Source: Candidatus Omnitrophota bacterium (GTDB taxonomy: Bacteria; Omnitrophota; Gorgyraeia; Gygaellales; Profunditerraquicolaceae). From it: a DNA stretch of 34,899 nucleotides. This document shows positions 1 through 7,952 of the stretch, in pieces. A program made the translations under genes and the position numbers. Under the pieces are notes generated by a model. It had not been told where the DNA came from, searched no databases, and saw only the letters and a list, made by a program, of their open reading frames with translations. Location: contig WOZK01000026.1 in the NCBI GenBank assembly GCA_011620275.1, positions 44,599-79,497 on the forward strand, read 5' to 3'. How positions within the stretch are numbered: position 1 is the first letter of the stretch; every line of letters begins with the position of its first letter.

Positions 1-265
1 GTGTCAGGCTGACGTCTTCCGCCGCTTTGACATTATTGACCGTGGAAGACGATATATCCTCTATATTCACGTCTCCTGCAGTCGAAATTACATTGCTTAG
101 ACCGGAATCGCTTACTTCCGATACGGTTATACTCCCGGCTTCGGCGCTTAAATCCGCAAGCGTGGAACCACTGATATGTGTCAGGCTGACGTCTTCCGCC
201 GCTTTGACATTATTGACCGTGGAAGACGATATGTCTTCTATATTCACATCTCCTGCAGTCGAAAC
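1..265 (-). repeat. 177-bp (59 codon) tandem coding repeat in the surface protein
   Basis: gtgtcaggctgacgtcttccgccgctttgacattattgaccgtggaagacgatat occurs at 1-55 and again at 178-232, offset exactly 177 bp; near-identity continues ~30 bp further. Confidence 0.9.
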
Positions 266-2968
266 GATATCTGCCAGATCAGAGCCGGTTACCATATTTA
301 TGATAATACTTCCGGCCAAAGCTTCTATGCCGCTTATCGTGCTGTCTTCCGAGTCAACTATACGTATATCCGTCTCCGCGGACAGATCGGAAGCCGTTAA
401 ATCCTTGTTATTCTCTATATGCAGCGTTTCTCCCGCTGCTATCCTGGACAGCTTAACATTCTCGTTTAAGCCGGCAATTATCAATCCTTTATTCGCCTGG
501 GAATCGGTAATACTCGATCCTTCACCAAACTCCAGATTTTCAATCCTTGTTGTCATACCCTCTGTGGTAAGTTCGGTAGCTTTCGGCAGGGTCAAGGCTT
601 CCTGCTCTGTCCCCAGTTGAACATCAACACCTTCGGCATGCTGCTGGCCGGGCGCGCCTGTTCCGGCGGCAAAGATGATCGCCGGGTCTTCGCCGGCTGC
701 TTCCTCCTGGACTTCATCAAGAGACTTAATAGCAGCGTAATCCTCCGATACTTTGCCTTTAGCTATGTTGGCGGTATCACTTGTAAAGGCGATAACCCGC
801 GTACCCTCCAGCTCGCCTGCGGGATTATCCCGAAAAGCGCTGCTTATCAAACAAAGGGACATCGACTCACAGATGTATTCTGGTTCAACGACATTCTCCT
901 GCCCGATGCCGGCGTCGCCTTCCTGCAGCTGTGCAAGCAGGAACTGGGCGGGTTCATAGTTTGAAGTATGCTCCAATGCCAGTGAACATAACTCCAGGGC
1001 CTTATCGAACTCCCCGATCTTGCTGTATGTTTCTCCCATAAGAGTAATCAAAGAAGCATCCACCAGATTGCTTAAAGGGACGCCTTGTTCCGTATTAAAA
1101 GCCAGTTCGAATTCTTTTGCCGCTTCGGTATATTTCTCCGACGCCTTGGCATAATCACCGTTAGTCTCGGCGCTCTCTGCTTCCAGGAATTTCTGGTTTC
1201 CTATGGACATTGAATATGCCGAATAGATCTGTTTGCTCTCTGTGCTTTCCGTAACCGTCTCAGCTTCAAGCAGTTTTCTGCCTGCATCCAGCCAGGAATA
1301 TCCTTTATCCCACTCCTGGCTTCCGGCTTTGCCGCCGGCAAAACTCTGTCCTGCCTGCTTTAATACCGCGGAATGAGCCGATTCAGAACCTCTTGTCAGA
1401 CCGTCTGCATTATTATCCGTCAGGAAGTCGCTATCTTGAGACTCCCGGAACGTTTTTACTCCGAGGTAATAGAATGCGGCTTCGTATTCCGCTTGTGTGG
1501 CGTCTTTACCCAACACATTGCTTATATTTGCGATGGTTTGCGCGGGAATGAATAAAGTTTGACTGTTTGTATCATAAGAAGCGCTAAAGGTATCCCTTGG
1601 GGTCAATGAAGAGAAAGAAGAGAAGGAAAAACTTGGTATATTGTTGGTTACCACTATATTGAAAGAAGGGACGGTTGGCGCGGTATTCGCGAAGACATAA
1701 TTAAAAGAAGACGAAAGAGTGGAATAAACGAACGAAAAGCTTGTGGAAGGAAGCGCAAACGAACTCCCCGCTGAATAATCAGAAAGAAAACTGCTGAAAT
1801 TGCTGTAAATACTGCTTTTCCCGGTAGAACTCAGAGAACTGGGCGCGGAACTTAAATAGTAGGGAGAATAGTCGGAATATCTGTTGGCTGAATACCAGGA
1901 AGAGCTCCCGGAAGGAATGGCGCTGCTTGTCCCACTGCTCCTGCCTGTCGAGAAACTACTGCTTCTGGAGCCGCCCCAGGATACCCCGCCGTATGACCCG
2001 CTGCTGCCTGATGACGCCTGGGCACTGGCAGCCGCGCCCCAGCTATATCCCCAAGCGATGGCAATGCTGCTCCCTTTTTTATTAAGGAAAGCCGCCAATT
2101 CCGGCAAAGACCTCGAGATTGATAGTATTTCGCACCCTTTATTAAGGTAAGCGAAAAGGACGGAGGAATCATTCCCAATATCGGCCTTTCCGGCTGTTGT
2201 ATCAATGACGACCCTTTTACCGGTGCTGGCATCTTTAATTGTCAATAATGCGTGCCCTATATTTCTCGCTTTATCCTTAATTAATACGATCTCGGGATCA
2301 AGGCCGAGGCCGCTGGCGGCTCTAAACAAATAAACGCTTCTATCCAAACAATCGGTAGGAATGCCTAAAGTAGCTACAACAGCCTGCCGCGCTTTTAAGC
2401 TGTTAAGATCGCAGTAAAAACTATCCGAGGTGGGTTGATATACGGTTGATGCCATTTTCCGCAATTCATATAGAAATGCGGTCATCTCTTGATACGGTTG
2501 ATTTTCTGCTGATTTTTCAAATGATACGGTAGGCTGATAGCGGTATTGCCGGACCGGGTTATCTATGATACGGTTGGTTTCCTGTCCTATGGCTCCATTG
2601 CCGGTGCTTTCCTCCAGCGGGTTCTCTGTGATACGGTCAGAGCCTTTCCCTTGGTATGCAGTATCACTCTTGATACGGTTAGAAGCAACAACTACATCAT
2701 AATTTACTATTGTATTGGTTATTTCGGCGTGGGCAAAAGGAAAAAGAATAGATGAGAAATTAGTATATATCTCATTAAATGTATCAAATAGACTTTTCTT
2801 TACAGGTGTCTGGTTTTCTTGGGATGAAGGAATATTACGGTTGGCGGTAACAGCCGGGGGCAGAATAAAATCCGTTCTGGCGGCCCAGGTAACTTCCGAG
2901 AAAGCGAAGATACCGGCGACTGCCAAAGCGACAGCTTTAAGCCAGAGTTTCCCCCTCCAACTACTCAT
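1..2968 (-). CDS. Large exported/surface protein, C-terminus truncated by the window edge: signal peptide, papain/transglutaminase-like Cys-His-Asp module, Ser/Tyr-rich linker, TPR-like region, 59-aa beta-solenoid repeats
   Basis: Minus frame from ATG at 2968 (MSSWRGKLWLKAVALAVAGIFAFSEVTWAA...) with a GGGGGAG RBS. I read every codon to position 2 and found no stop (989 codons). Contains TDCLDRS...IGHALLTI...VVIDTTAG (possible C/H/D triad) and YAKASEKYTEAAKEFELAF (TPR-like). Missing from the ORF track because no stop lies in the window. Confidence 0.9.
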   Translation of the reverse strand, partial: MSSWRGKLWLKAVALAVAGIFAFSEVTWAARTDFILPPAVTANRNIPSSQENQTPVKKSLFDTFNEIYTNFSSILFPFAHAEITNTIVNYDVVVASNRIKSDTAYQGKGSDRITENPLEESTGNGAIGQETNRIIDNPVRQYRYQPTVSFEKSAENQPYQEMTAFLYELRKMASTVYQPTSDSFYCDLNSLKARQAVVATLGIPTDCLDRSVYLFRAASGLGLDPEIVLIKDKARNIGHALLTIKDASTGKRVVIDTTAGKADIGNDSSVLFAYLNKGCEILSISRSLPELAAFLNKKGSSIAIAWGYSWGAAASAQASSGSSGSYGGVSWGGSRSSSFSTGRSSGTSSAIPSGSSSWYSANRYSDYSPYYLSSAPSSLSSTGKSSIYSNFSSFLSDYSAGSSFALPSTSFSFVYSTLSSSFNYVFANTAPTVPSFNIVVTNNIPSFSFSSFSSLTPRDTFSASYDTNSQTLFIPAQTIANISNVLGKDATQAEYEAAFYYLGVKTFRESQDSDFLTDNNADGLTRGSESAHSAVLKQAGQSFAGGKAGSQEWDKGYSWLDAGRKLLEAETVTESTESKQIYSAYSMSIGNQKFLEAESAETNGDYAKASEKYTEAAKEFELAFNTEQGVPLSNLVDASLITLMGETYSKIGEFDKALELCSLALEHTSNYEPAQFLLAQLQEGDAGIGQENVVEPEYICESMSLCLISSAFRDNPAGELEGTRVIAFTSDTANIAKGKVSEDYAAIKSLDEVQEEAAGEDPAIIFAAGTGAPGQQHAEGVDVQLGTEQEALTLPKATELTTEGMTTRIENLEFGEGSSITDSQANKGLIIAGLNENVKLSRIAAGETLHIENNKDLTASDLSAETDIRIVDSEDSTISGIEALAGSIIINMVTGSDLADIVSTAGDVNIEDISSSTVNNVKAAEDVSLTHISGSTLADLSAEAGSITVSEVSDSGLSNVISTAGDVNIEDISSSTVNNVKAAEDVSLT

Positions 2969-3025
2969 TTCTCCCCCTACACACCCTTGTGATACACCCT
3001 TAAAACACCCCCTAATTAACAAAAA

Positions 3026-3053
3026 GACCGAGCTTTTGATACAAAGCCCGGTC
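3026..3053 (-). terminator. Terminator-like hairpin in the 5' leader of the 2968 gene
   Basis: Minus strand GACCGGGCTTT-gtatca-AAAGCTCGGTC followed by TTTTTG (T-tract at 3021-3025), about 60 nt upstream of the ATG. Confidence 0.7.
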
Positions 3054-3068
3054 CATAAAGAGAGAATA

Positions 3069-3116
3069 ATCCTTTCTTGGATCCGTGGCTTTCCTATTCT
3101 AAGCTCTCAGAATAGG
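3069..3116 (-). promoter_or_regulatory. Candidate structured leader RNA element (copy A)
   Basis: Minus strand CCTATTCT-gagagctt-AGAATAGG + AAA + GCCACGGATC + caag + AAAGGAT; same layout as copy B at 5949-5997. Confidence 0.55.
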
Positions 3117-3182
3117 CTTACTTAGATGTAAGTTTACTGCAAAACGATTAAAAAATGTTTTGAAAAACTTTCACCTACTTAA

Positions 3183-3211
3183 ATTATAATGTCCGGCCAG
3201 GAAATTGTCAA
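3183..3211 (-). promoter_or_regulatory. Sigma70-type promoter for the surface-protein gene
   Basis: Minus strand TTGACA (3211-3206), 17-nt spacer, TATAAT (3188-3183). Confidence 0.8.
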
Positions 3212-3237
3212 GGAAAGAATCTTACTTTTGTTTCAAC

Positions 3238-3561
3238 TTACGCTACAGGCTGGGGAGTATTAGAATGACGGTATTTACGCATATATTCACGCATATACTC
3301 CCGTCGCTGGGGGGCATGGTTCTTCGCGTATTCGCGCAGGTAGTCACGGTGGGCAAGTCTCCATAATTTAACGTATCTATAGCGGTTTTCCTGCCATACC
3401 TGGTCCTGGCCATGACAGCGAAAATAGTCCGGATTCCGCTCCCTCCACGCCCGTTCATTCATAAGCTGCCTGAGATGCTGGCACTCCGGAGAAGAACAGG
3501 TTTGTTGAGAACGGTTGTATTTACTCGGAGAAAACTCACTATTGCATATTTTACATCTCAT
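3238..3561 (-). CDS. Small Zn-ribbon-like, basic hypothetical protein
   Basis: MRCKICNSEFSPSKYNRSQQTCSSPECQHLRQ... with CxxC and CxxxxC pairs. The start at 3561 is preferred over 3597 because a TTGACA-N17-TATATT promoter occupies 3597-3569. Confidence 0.75.
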   Translation of the reverse strand: MRCKICNSEFSPSKYNRSQQTCSSPECQHLRQLMNERAWRERNPDYFRCHGQDQVWQENRYRYVKLWRLAHRDYLREYAKNHAPQRREYMREYMRKYRHSNTPQPVA

Positions 3562-3568
3562 AGAAAAA

Positions 3569-3597
3569 AATATAACACACAAAGGGTCGGCTGTCAA
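3569..3597 (-). promoter_or_regulatory. Promoter of the Zn-ribbon gene (near-leaderless)
   Basis: Minus strand TTGACA (3597-3592), 17 nt, TATATT (3574-3569); the ATG is only 8 nt downstream. Confidence 0.65.
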
Positions 3598-3672
3598 GAC
3601 GACCGGAGAGACATACGGCCTTGTTTAATACCGCCAACCGTATCATAAGTATTGTAAGTATCATAAAAAGTC

Positions 3673-3701
3673 TTGACAAGAATATTTGTGTATAATATAC
3701 T
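3673..3701 (+). promoter_or_regulatory. Promoter of the TolC-like gene
   Basis: TTGACA 3673-3678, 17-nt spacer, TATACT 3696-3701. Confidence 0.65.
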
Positions 3702-3719
3702 TTTAGTCAAATATATGAT

Positions 3720-5624
3720 ATGCTTACAACGCGCCAAATCAACCGTATCATATCTCAAAATCTTATGCGCCGGAAACCGCTGATACACTTGTTGGCGTTT
3801 TTTGTTCTGGCCTGCGGACTGCCTGCCGTATTCGGCAATATAGAACCCAACTCCGCCTATTTGACCCTCCTGCAGGAAAAGATATACTCCCAGCTTATTT
3901 ATCCCCCTAAAGCGGCTGTCCAGAATCTGGAAGGGATCGTTAAAATCAAACTTCTTTTGTCAAAAGACGGCAGGATCAAAAACATAGATATTGCCCAATC
4001 TTCAGGATATCCTTTACTGGATGCCGCCGCGATCTTAAGCGCGCGCAACGCCAGTCCTCTGCCGATCCCTCAGGGATACAACAGCAGCAAGGATCTCCAG
4101 GTCATTGTCCCAATAACGTACAAGAATTCTGCCGCCGTTCAAGACATCCGCCGGGATATAAATGTTTCTTCAGAAGTCGGTTTACCGCCCAGCCTGCCTT
4201 TCAACAAAAACCAACCGGGCTCTGCGCAGCCGAAGGCAAAGCCGCCGTCATCTTCCCAGGCAACTAGAACCGCCGGCTCGGCTGTCGAACCAAAAGTTCT
4301 GCAGAAACCTGTAACCCAGGAAACGGAAGACGAAATTAACCGTTTTATGAACATCGCGGTAAAGAGCAACGAACCCTCCCAGGTTGCCAGGGAAGAAATA
4401 GAATTGGCGCAGATAAAAGTCATGGAGGCGGTAAGGAATATTTATCCGGCCATAAAGATACTCGGATACAATACTACCGGTGAAGTTTATAAAGTGGAAT
4501 ACGAAGAACGGGAAGCCAAACTTCAGATCGATCAACCTATATATTACGGGGACCGGCTCAGGAATACCTACCTGCAGGCAAAGACCAACTTGGATATTAC
4601 CAAGAAAAACTATGACCGCCTGCGCATAGATACGATGAATAAAACTGAAACCGCTTTCTACAACCTCGTGGCGGCAAGAATGAACCTCGCCGCCAAAGAC
4701 GCCATTAAAGAAGAGGCCAATGAGACAGTGGACCAGGTACAAAAGCTGTTCGACGCCGGGATGATAATCCCGCTTGAGCTCATCACCGTCAAAAACTGGT
4801 ATAATCAGATAATATTCCAGATGAACGGGATAAAACAGGATTTGTTCATGGCCGAACTGACCTTCAAACAAGTCCTTAACGTCCAAGACAATCCTTTTAT
4901 AAGCACCGACGAGCTGGAAGCCAGGCGCCTGGATCTCAAGCTTGAAGACTGCATTAAAGCCGGGTTACAGCACCGGCCGGAGCTGGCTTTGAGCGAATTA
5001 ATGATAAAATTCCAGGAATACGGACAGCGCATAGAAAAAGGCAAGAATTCCTTTACCGTTGATCTAAGCGGTTCATACGGTTATTACGAAGGCGCCTACA
5101 AAACCGAGTCGATGAGGGACGCAAATAACTGGTATGTGGGGCTGAAAGTCAGTAAACCCTGGGGAGCCAGCACGATCAACAGCTCGGTCACCTCCGAATC
5201 CAGCCAGCCGAGATTCGGACAGACCTCGCCCACGAAATCCACCACCGGGAACTTCGAGCTTAACGTTATGGATAATATAAAGCGCATTTACGACAGAAAA
5301 AAGTCGGATATAGATTTGCACCGCTCCATCAGCGATAAAGACCAGACGGTAAAAACCATAACCTTCGAAATTCAGGACGCTTTCCTTAATTACCAAAAGG
5401 CGCTCCTCCAATTGAATGCCACAGAAACAGAAATGGAATTCCGCAGAAAAGAGGCGGAAGTGATAAAAATACGCTCCCGGGTCGCCGAAGTAGCCCTCTC
5501 CGAATCAATGGAGTCGCTCTACAATCTTTGCGACGCCCAGACCAAGTATTTCCAGGCTCTTGCCAATTATCATATATCTCTGGCCAATCTGAAAAAAGCC
5601 TGCGGTTACGGAATAAGAATCTAA
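3720..5624 (+). CDS. TolC-family outer membrane efflux protein with an N-terminal TonB C-terminal-like domain
   Basis: Signal peptide (start may be 3765), then YPPKAAVQNLEGIVKIKLLLSKDGRIKNIDIAQSSGYPLLDAAAILSARNASPLPIP (TonB_C-like), then a long TolC/OEP-type coiled-coil repeat region. Confidence 0.85.
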   Translation: MLTTRQINRIISQNLMRRKPLIHLLAFFVLACGLPAVFGNIEPNSAYLTLLQEKIYSQLIYPPKAAVQNLEGIVKIKLLLSKDGRIKNIDIAQSSGYPLLDAAAILSARNASPLPIPQGYNSSKDLQVIVPITYKNSAAVQDIRRDINVSSEVGLPPSLPFNKNQPGSAQPKAKPPSSSQATRTAGSAVEPKVLQKPVTQETEDEINRFMNIAVKSNEPSQVAREEIELAQIKVMEAVRNIYPAIKILGYNTTGEVYKVEYEEREAKLQIDQPIYYGDRLRNTYLQAKTNLDITKKNYDRLRIDTMNKTETAFYNLVAARMNLAAKDAIKEEANETVDQVQKLFDAGMIIPLELITVKNWYNQIIFQMNGIKQDLFMAELTFKQVLNVQDNPFISTDELEARRLDLKLEDCIKAGLQHRPELALSELMIKFQEYGQRIEKGKNSFTVDLSGSYGYYEGAYKTESMRDANNWYVGLKVSKPWGASTINSSVTSESSQPRFGQTSPTKSTTGNFELNVMDNIKRIYDRKKSDIDLHRSISDKDQTVKTITFEIQDAFLNYQKALLQLNATETEMEFRRKEAEVIKIRSRVAEVALSESMESLYNLCDAQTKYFQALANYHISLANLKKACGYGIRI

Positions 5625-5872
5625 CTCCCCTGCCCTTGACCCTCCCTTACCTATATATAGATAACCCTCGCTTGTTCTGCCTTCAGGCAGATTTTACAGG
5701 CCGGTTCCTGCGCAAAAAAAAAGCTAACCGATAGGCAGAATAGGCTATGAATTTTTAATTTAAGCATTATTAGGAGACGCGCAATTTAATGTTGTTGCTG
5801 TATCCTTCTGTAGGTTTGGACATTACGTATAATTTAACTTCTGTAAACTAAAACAATAGCTGACAAAAAGAC

Positions 5873-5901
5873 TTGAAATTCTTGTGGAAATAGTGTATAT
5901 T
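5873..5901 (+). promoter_or_regulatory. Sigma70-type promoter
   Basis: TTGAAA 5873-5878, 17-nt spacer, TATATT 5896-5901. Confidence 0.65.
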
Positions 5902-5928
5902 TTATGTGTTAGTTAATACTTTTAAAAA

Positions 5929-6017
5929 GTATTGCTTATCCTTCGATATGTCCGGCGTATCCCCTACACCGGACAGTAGCCACGGATCGTAAAGGATAAC
6001 GTATGAGCAATACGTTA
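5929..6017 (+). promoter_or_regulatory. Candidate structured leader RNA element (copy B) with mutually exclusive pairings
   Basis: TGTCCGG(5949-5955)...CCGGACA(5969-5975) + gta + GCCACGGATC(5979-5988) + gt + AAAGGAT(5991-5997). GTATTGCTTATCCTT (5929-5943) can pair with AAGGATA...AGCAATAC (5992-6013); the alternative hairpin is TAACGTAT(5997-6004)/ATACGTTA(6010-6017). Confidence 0.55.
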
Positions 6018-6033
6018 TTCATTGATTTTGTCG

Positions 6034-6077
6034 TCCGGGTTACCTTGAGAAGGAAAAAGGTAAAACCCGGATTTTTT
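6034..6077 (+). terminator. Intrinsic terminator-like hairpin directly upstream of the start codon
   Basis: TCCGGGTTACCTT (6034-6046) / AAGGTAAAACCCGGA (6057-6071) followed by TTTTTTC. Confidence 0.75.
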
Positions 6078-6096
6078 CTTGGGGAAAGGTAAAGAT

Positions 6097-7914
6097 ATGT
6101 ACTGCAGAAAGCCATACAGATTGTGGAAAATAGCCTTTTTAGCCTTTTTCTTCGTGGCTTTGACTTCAGTTAACTCCCCCGCTGCCGTAGAAGAATATAC
6201 CCCCGAATATCTGAACGGCAAAAGCTACTGGGATTATATCAACAAGGTCATCACATCCGGGTATTCCCCGGATGTTTTCGTTAAGATAGACCGCCGTAAT
6301 ATGGAACGGGTCGAAAAGCAAAAAGTCATAGATTCGGTGCTTAGATACGCCACAGCGGCGGCGCCGATCTCCAGTTCAGGCGTGGACCTGGCAGAATACC
6401 TGCGTCAGGAAGCCTCAGCCAATATAACCAAGACCGTGGTGGATAACCGCCAGCAGCGGGAAAAGAACGCCGCCGCCAACGGGGAATTCAATTACATACC
6501 CACCAGCGACGGGGGCACGGATTATTTTACCGACGGTCTGCTAACCACGAGCGTGAACCATGTGAAGATAGACGAACTCGGCAACCGAAGTTTGAGCTCC
6601 ATGCGCAACATGAAATACAACGATGACCGCCTTCTGGTAAGCTACACCGGAGAAAAACTCGACAATCTCGATAATAAAACTACGTTCTCCTGGACCGGCA
6701 GTTATCTGCCGGGTTCTTTATTTTACGCCACCGCCGAAACCAACGCCTATAAGAGCTACGCCACCTATAATATGAAAGAAGTGGACCCGGGCGGAAATAT
6801 TACGGACACGCAATGGACGGCCAACAGCTACAACCAGAATAAGAAATTGGTGCTTTCTTTCAGCCAGAAAACTACGGACAGCGTTTACGGCACGAGCGAA
6901 TTCACCCGCTCCAACATCGAGTATGCCGACGGACATATAGACCGTCCTTCCTATTATTACGAAGAAGGCGTGGGCACGGACGGGCTTTCCTATACCTCGG
7001 AACGCAAAGACATACAGTATAACGGGCGCGGACAGGTAACCTATTTCGACGACACCACGCGGGTGGACTACAGCAGTGTGTCGGCTGAACCGGAAGCCGG
7101 GGAAGGAAACATCGTCACCACCCATACCACAGCCAGCTTTAATTACCGCGAAGACACCCCTCATCCCTTCGGAGAAGACATCGAACCTATGGCCATGCGC
7201 CTTGAATCCAGCAGCGTTACCTCGACGGTAACCAGGGCCGACGGATCTTTCCAGAAGGATTACACGACGACAAAATACGTGTATGACCAGGACCTCAAAC
7301 TTACAGGCGCCTCCAGTACCACTACCTTCAACGGCCAGGTTGCACAATGGTATCAATATACAGACTCCGAAGGCAACATCCTGACCAAAAAAGAAGACGG
7401 CACCTATTCTTACATCAATGACGACGAAGAGGAGGTCGGCGTAGATGCCGCGGACGTGATCAGCACGCTTAAAGACGGAGATACCTATAACGGCACCAGC
7501 GCCACCGAGATGGAAATACTCTACGGTAAACCGATGGCAAAGTCCACCACTACCACGACAAGCTATACCAATGCCGATGACGGATGCAACTATAAAACCG
7601 AGACTTCTACCGTCACATACAACAACGCCCTTGTGCGCAATCTACAGCGTGTCATCTCCGGCACGGAAGAAAGCACGACTTATCAGCCTTATCTCGATCC
7701 GGACAAGGAACACCTGGAAACTACCCATATAGTCACGACCTACACATACGATCCTGACACCGCCAACCTTACCGGAGTCTCCGGCAGCGGCACAAAAACA
7801 GGCTATATATATTCAAGCACTACCGGTTGGCATGACCAGTATACAAACGACATAACCAAGAAATATGAAATAATCCTCGGAAAACCGGTAATGATTGGAT
7901 ATTCCGATAAATAA
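6097..7914 (+). CDS. Exported Thr-rich repeat protein (YD-like), unknown function
   Basis: ATG 6097 after GGGGAAAGG; signal peptide MYCRKPYRLWKIAFLAFFFVALTSVNSPAA; repeated TTxYxYDxxxxLTGxSSxxT and EIxxGKP motifs. Confidence 0.8.
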   Translation: MYCRKPYRLWKIAFLAFFFVALTSVNSPAAVEEYTPEYLNGKSYWDYINKVITSGYSPDVFVKIDRRNMERVEKQKVIDSVLRYATAAAPISSSGVDLAEYLRQEASANITKTVVDNRQQREKNAAANGEFNYIPTSDGGTDYFTDGLLTTSVNHVKIDELGNRSLSSMRNMKYNDDRLLVSYTGEKLDNLDNKTTFSWTGSYLPGSLFYATAETNAYKSYATYNMKEVDPGGNITDTQWTANSYNQNKKLVLSFSQKTTDSVYGTSEFTRSNIEYADGHIDRPSYYYEEGVGTDGLSYTSERKDIQYNGRGQVTYFDDTTRVDYSSVSAEPEAGEGNIVTTHTTASFNYREDTPHPFGEDIEPMAMRLESSSVTSTVTRADGSFQKDYTTTKYVYDQDLKLTGASSTTTFNGQVAQWYQYTDSEGNILTKKEDGTYSYINDDEEEVGVDAADVISTLKDGDTYNGTSATEMEILYGKPMAKSTTTTTSYTNADDGCNYKTETSTVTYNNALVRNLQRVISGTEESTTYQPYLDPDKEHLETTHIVTTYTYDPDTANLTGVSGSGTKTGYIYSSTTGWHDQYTNDITKKYEIILGKPVMIGYSDK

Positions 7915-7952
7915 CAGGAATAAATGGCTATTTTATTCGAAAGGAGAAACAA

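Larger units (their letters stand above)
2435..3750. repeat. Clustered short motif TGATACGGTT / AACCGTATCA
   Basis: Exact or one-mismatch copies at 2490-2499, 2522-2531, 2566-2575, 2629-2638, 2671-2680, 3636-3645 and 3741-3750; a variant with a 2-nt insertion at 2435-2450. Confidence 0.7.

Noticed and set aside
3069-3116. Calling the leader element a c-di-GMP-I (GEMM) riboswitch outright
   Set aside because: Only GCCACGG resembles the GEMM core; the GCAAACC segment and GNRA-capped P2 are not visible, so only a candidate element is reported.
27-3125. Plus-strand ORFs 27..620, 176..400, 617..964, 753..959, 1373..1555, 1884..2150, 2546..2755, 2715..3125 and minus 1852..2232
   Set aside because: All overlap the long minus-strand open frame 2968->1 (or its leader), which has RBS, signal peptide and domain structure; these are out-of-frame or antisense shadows.
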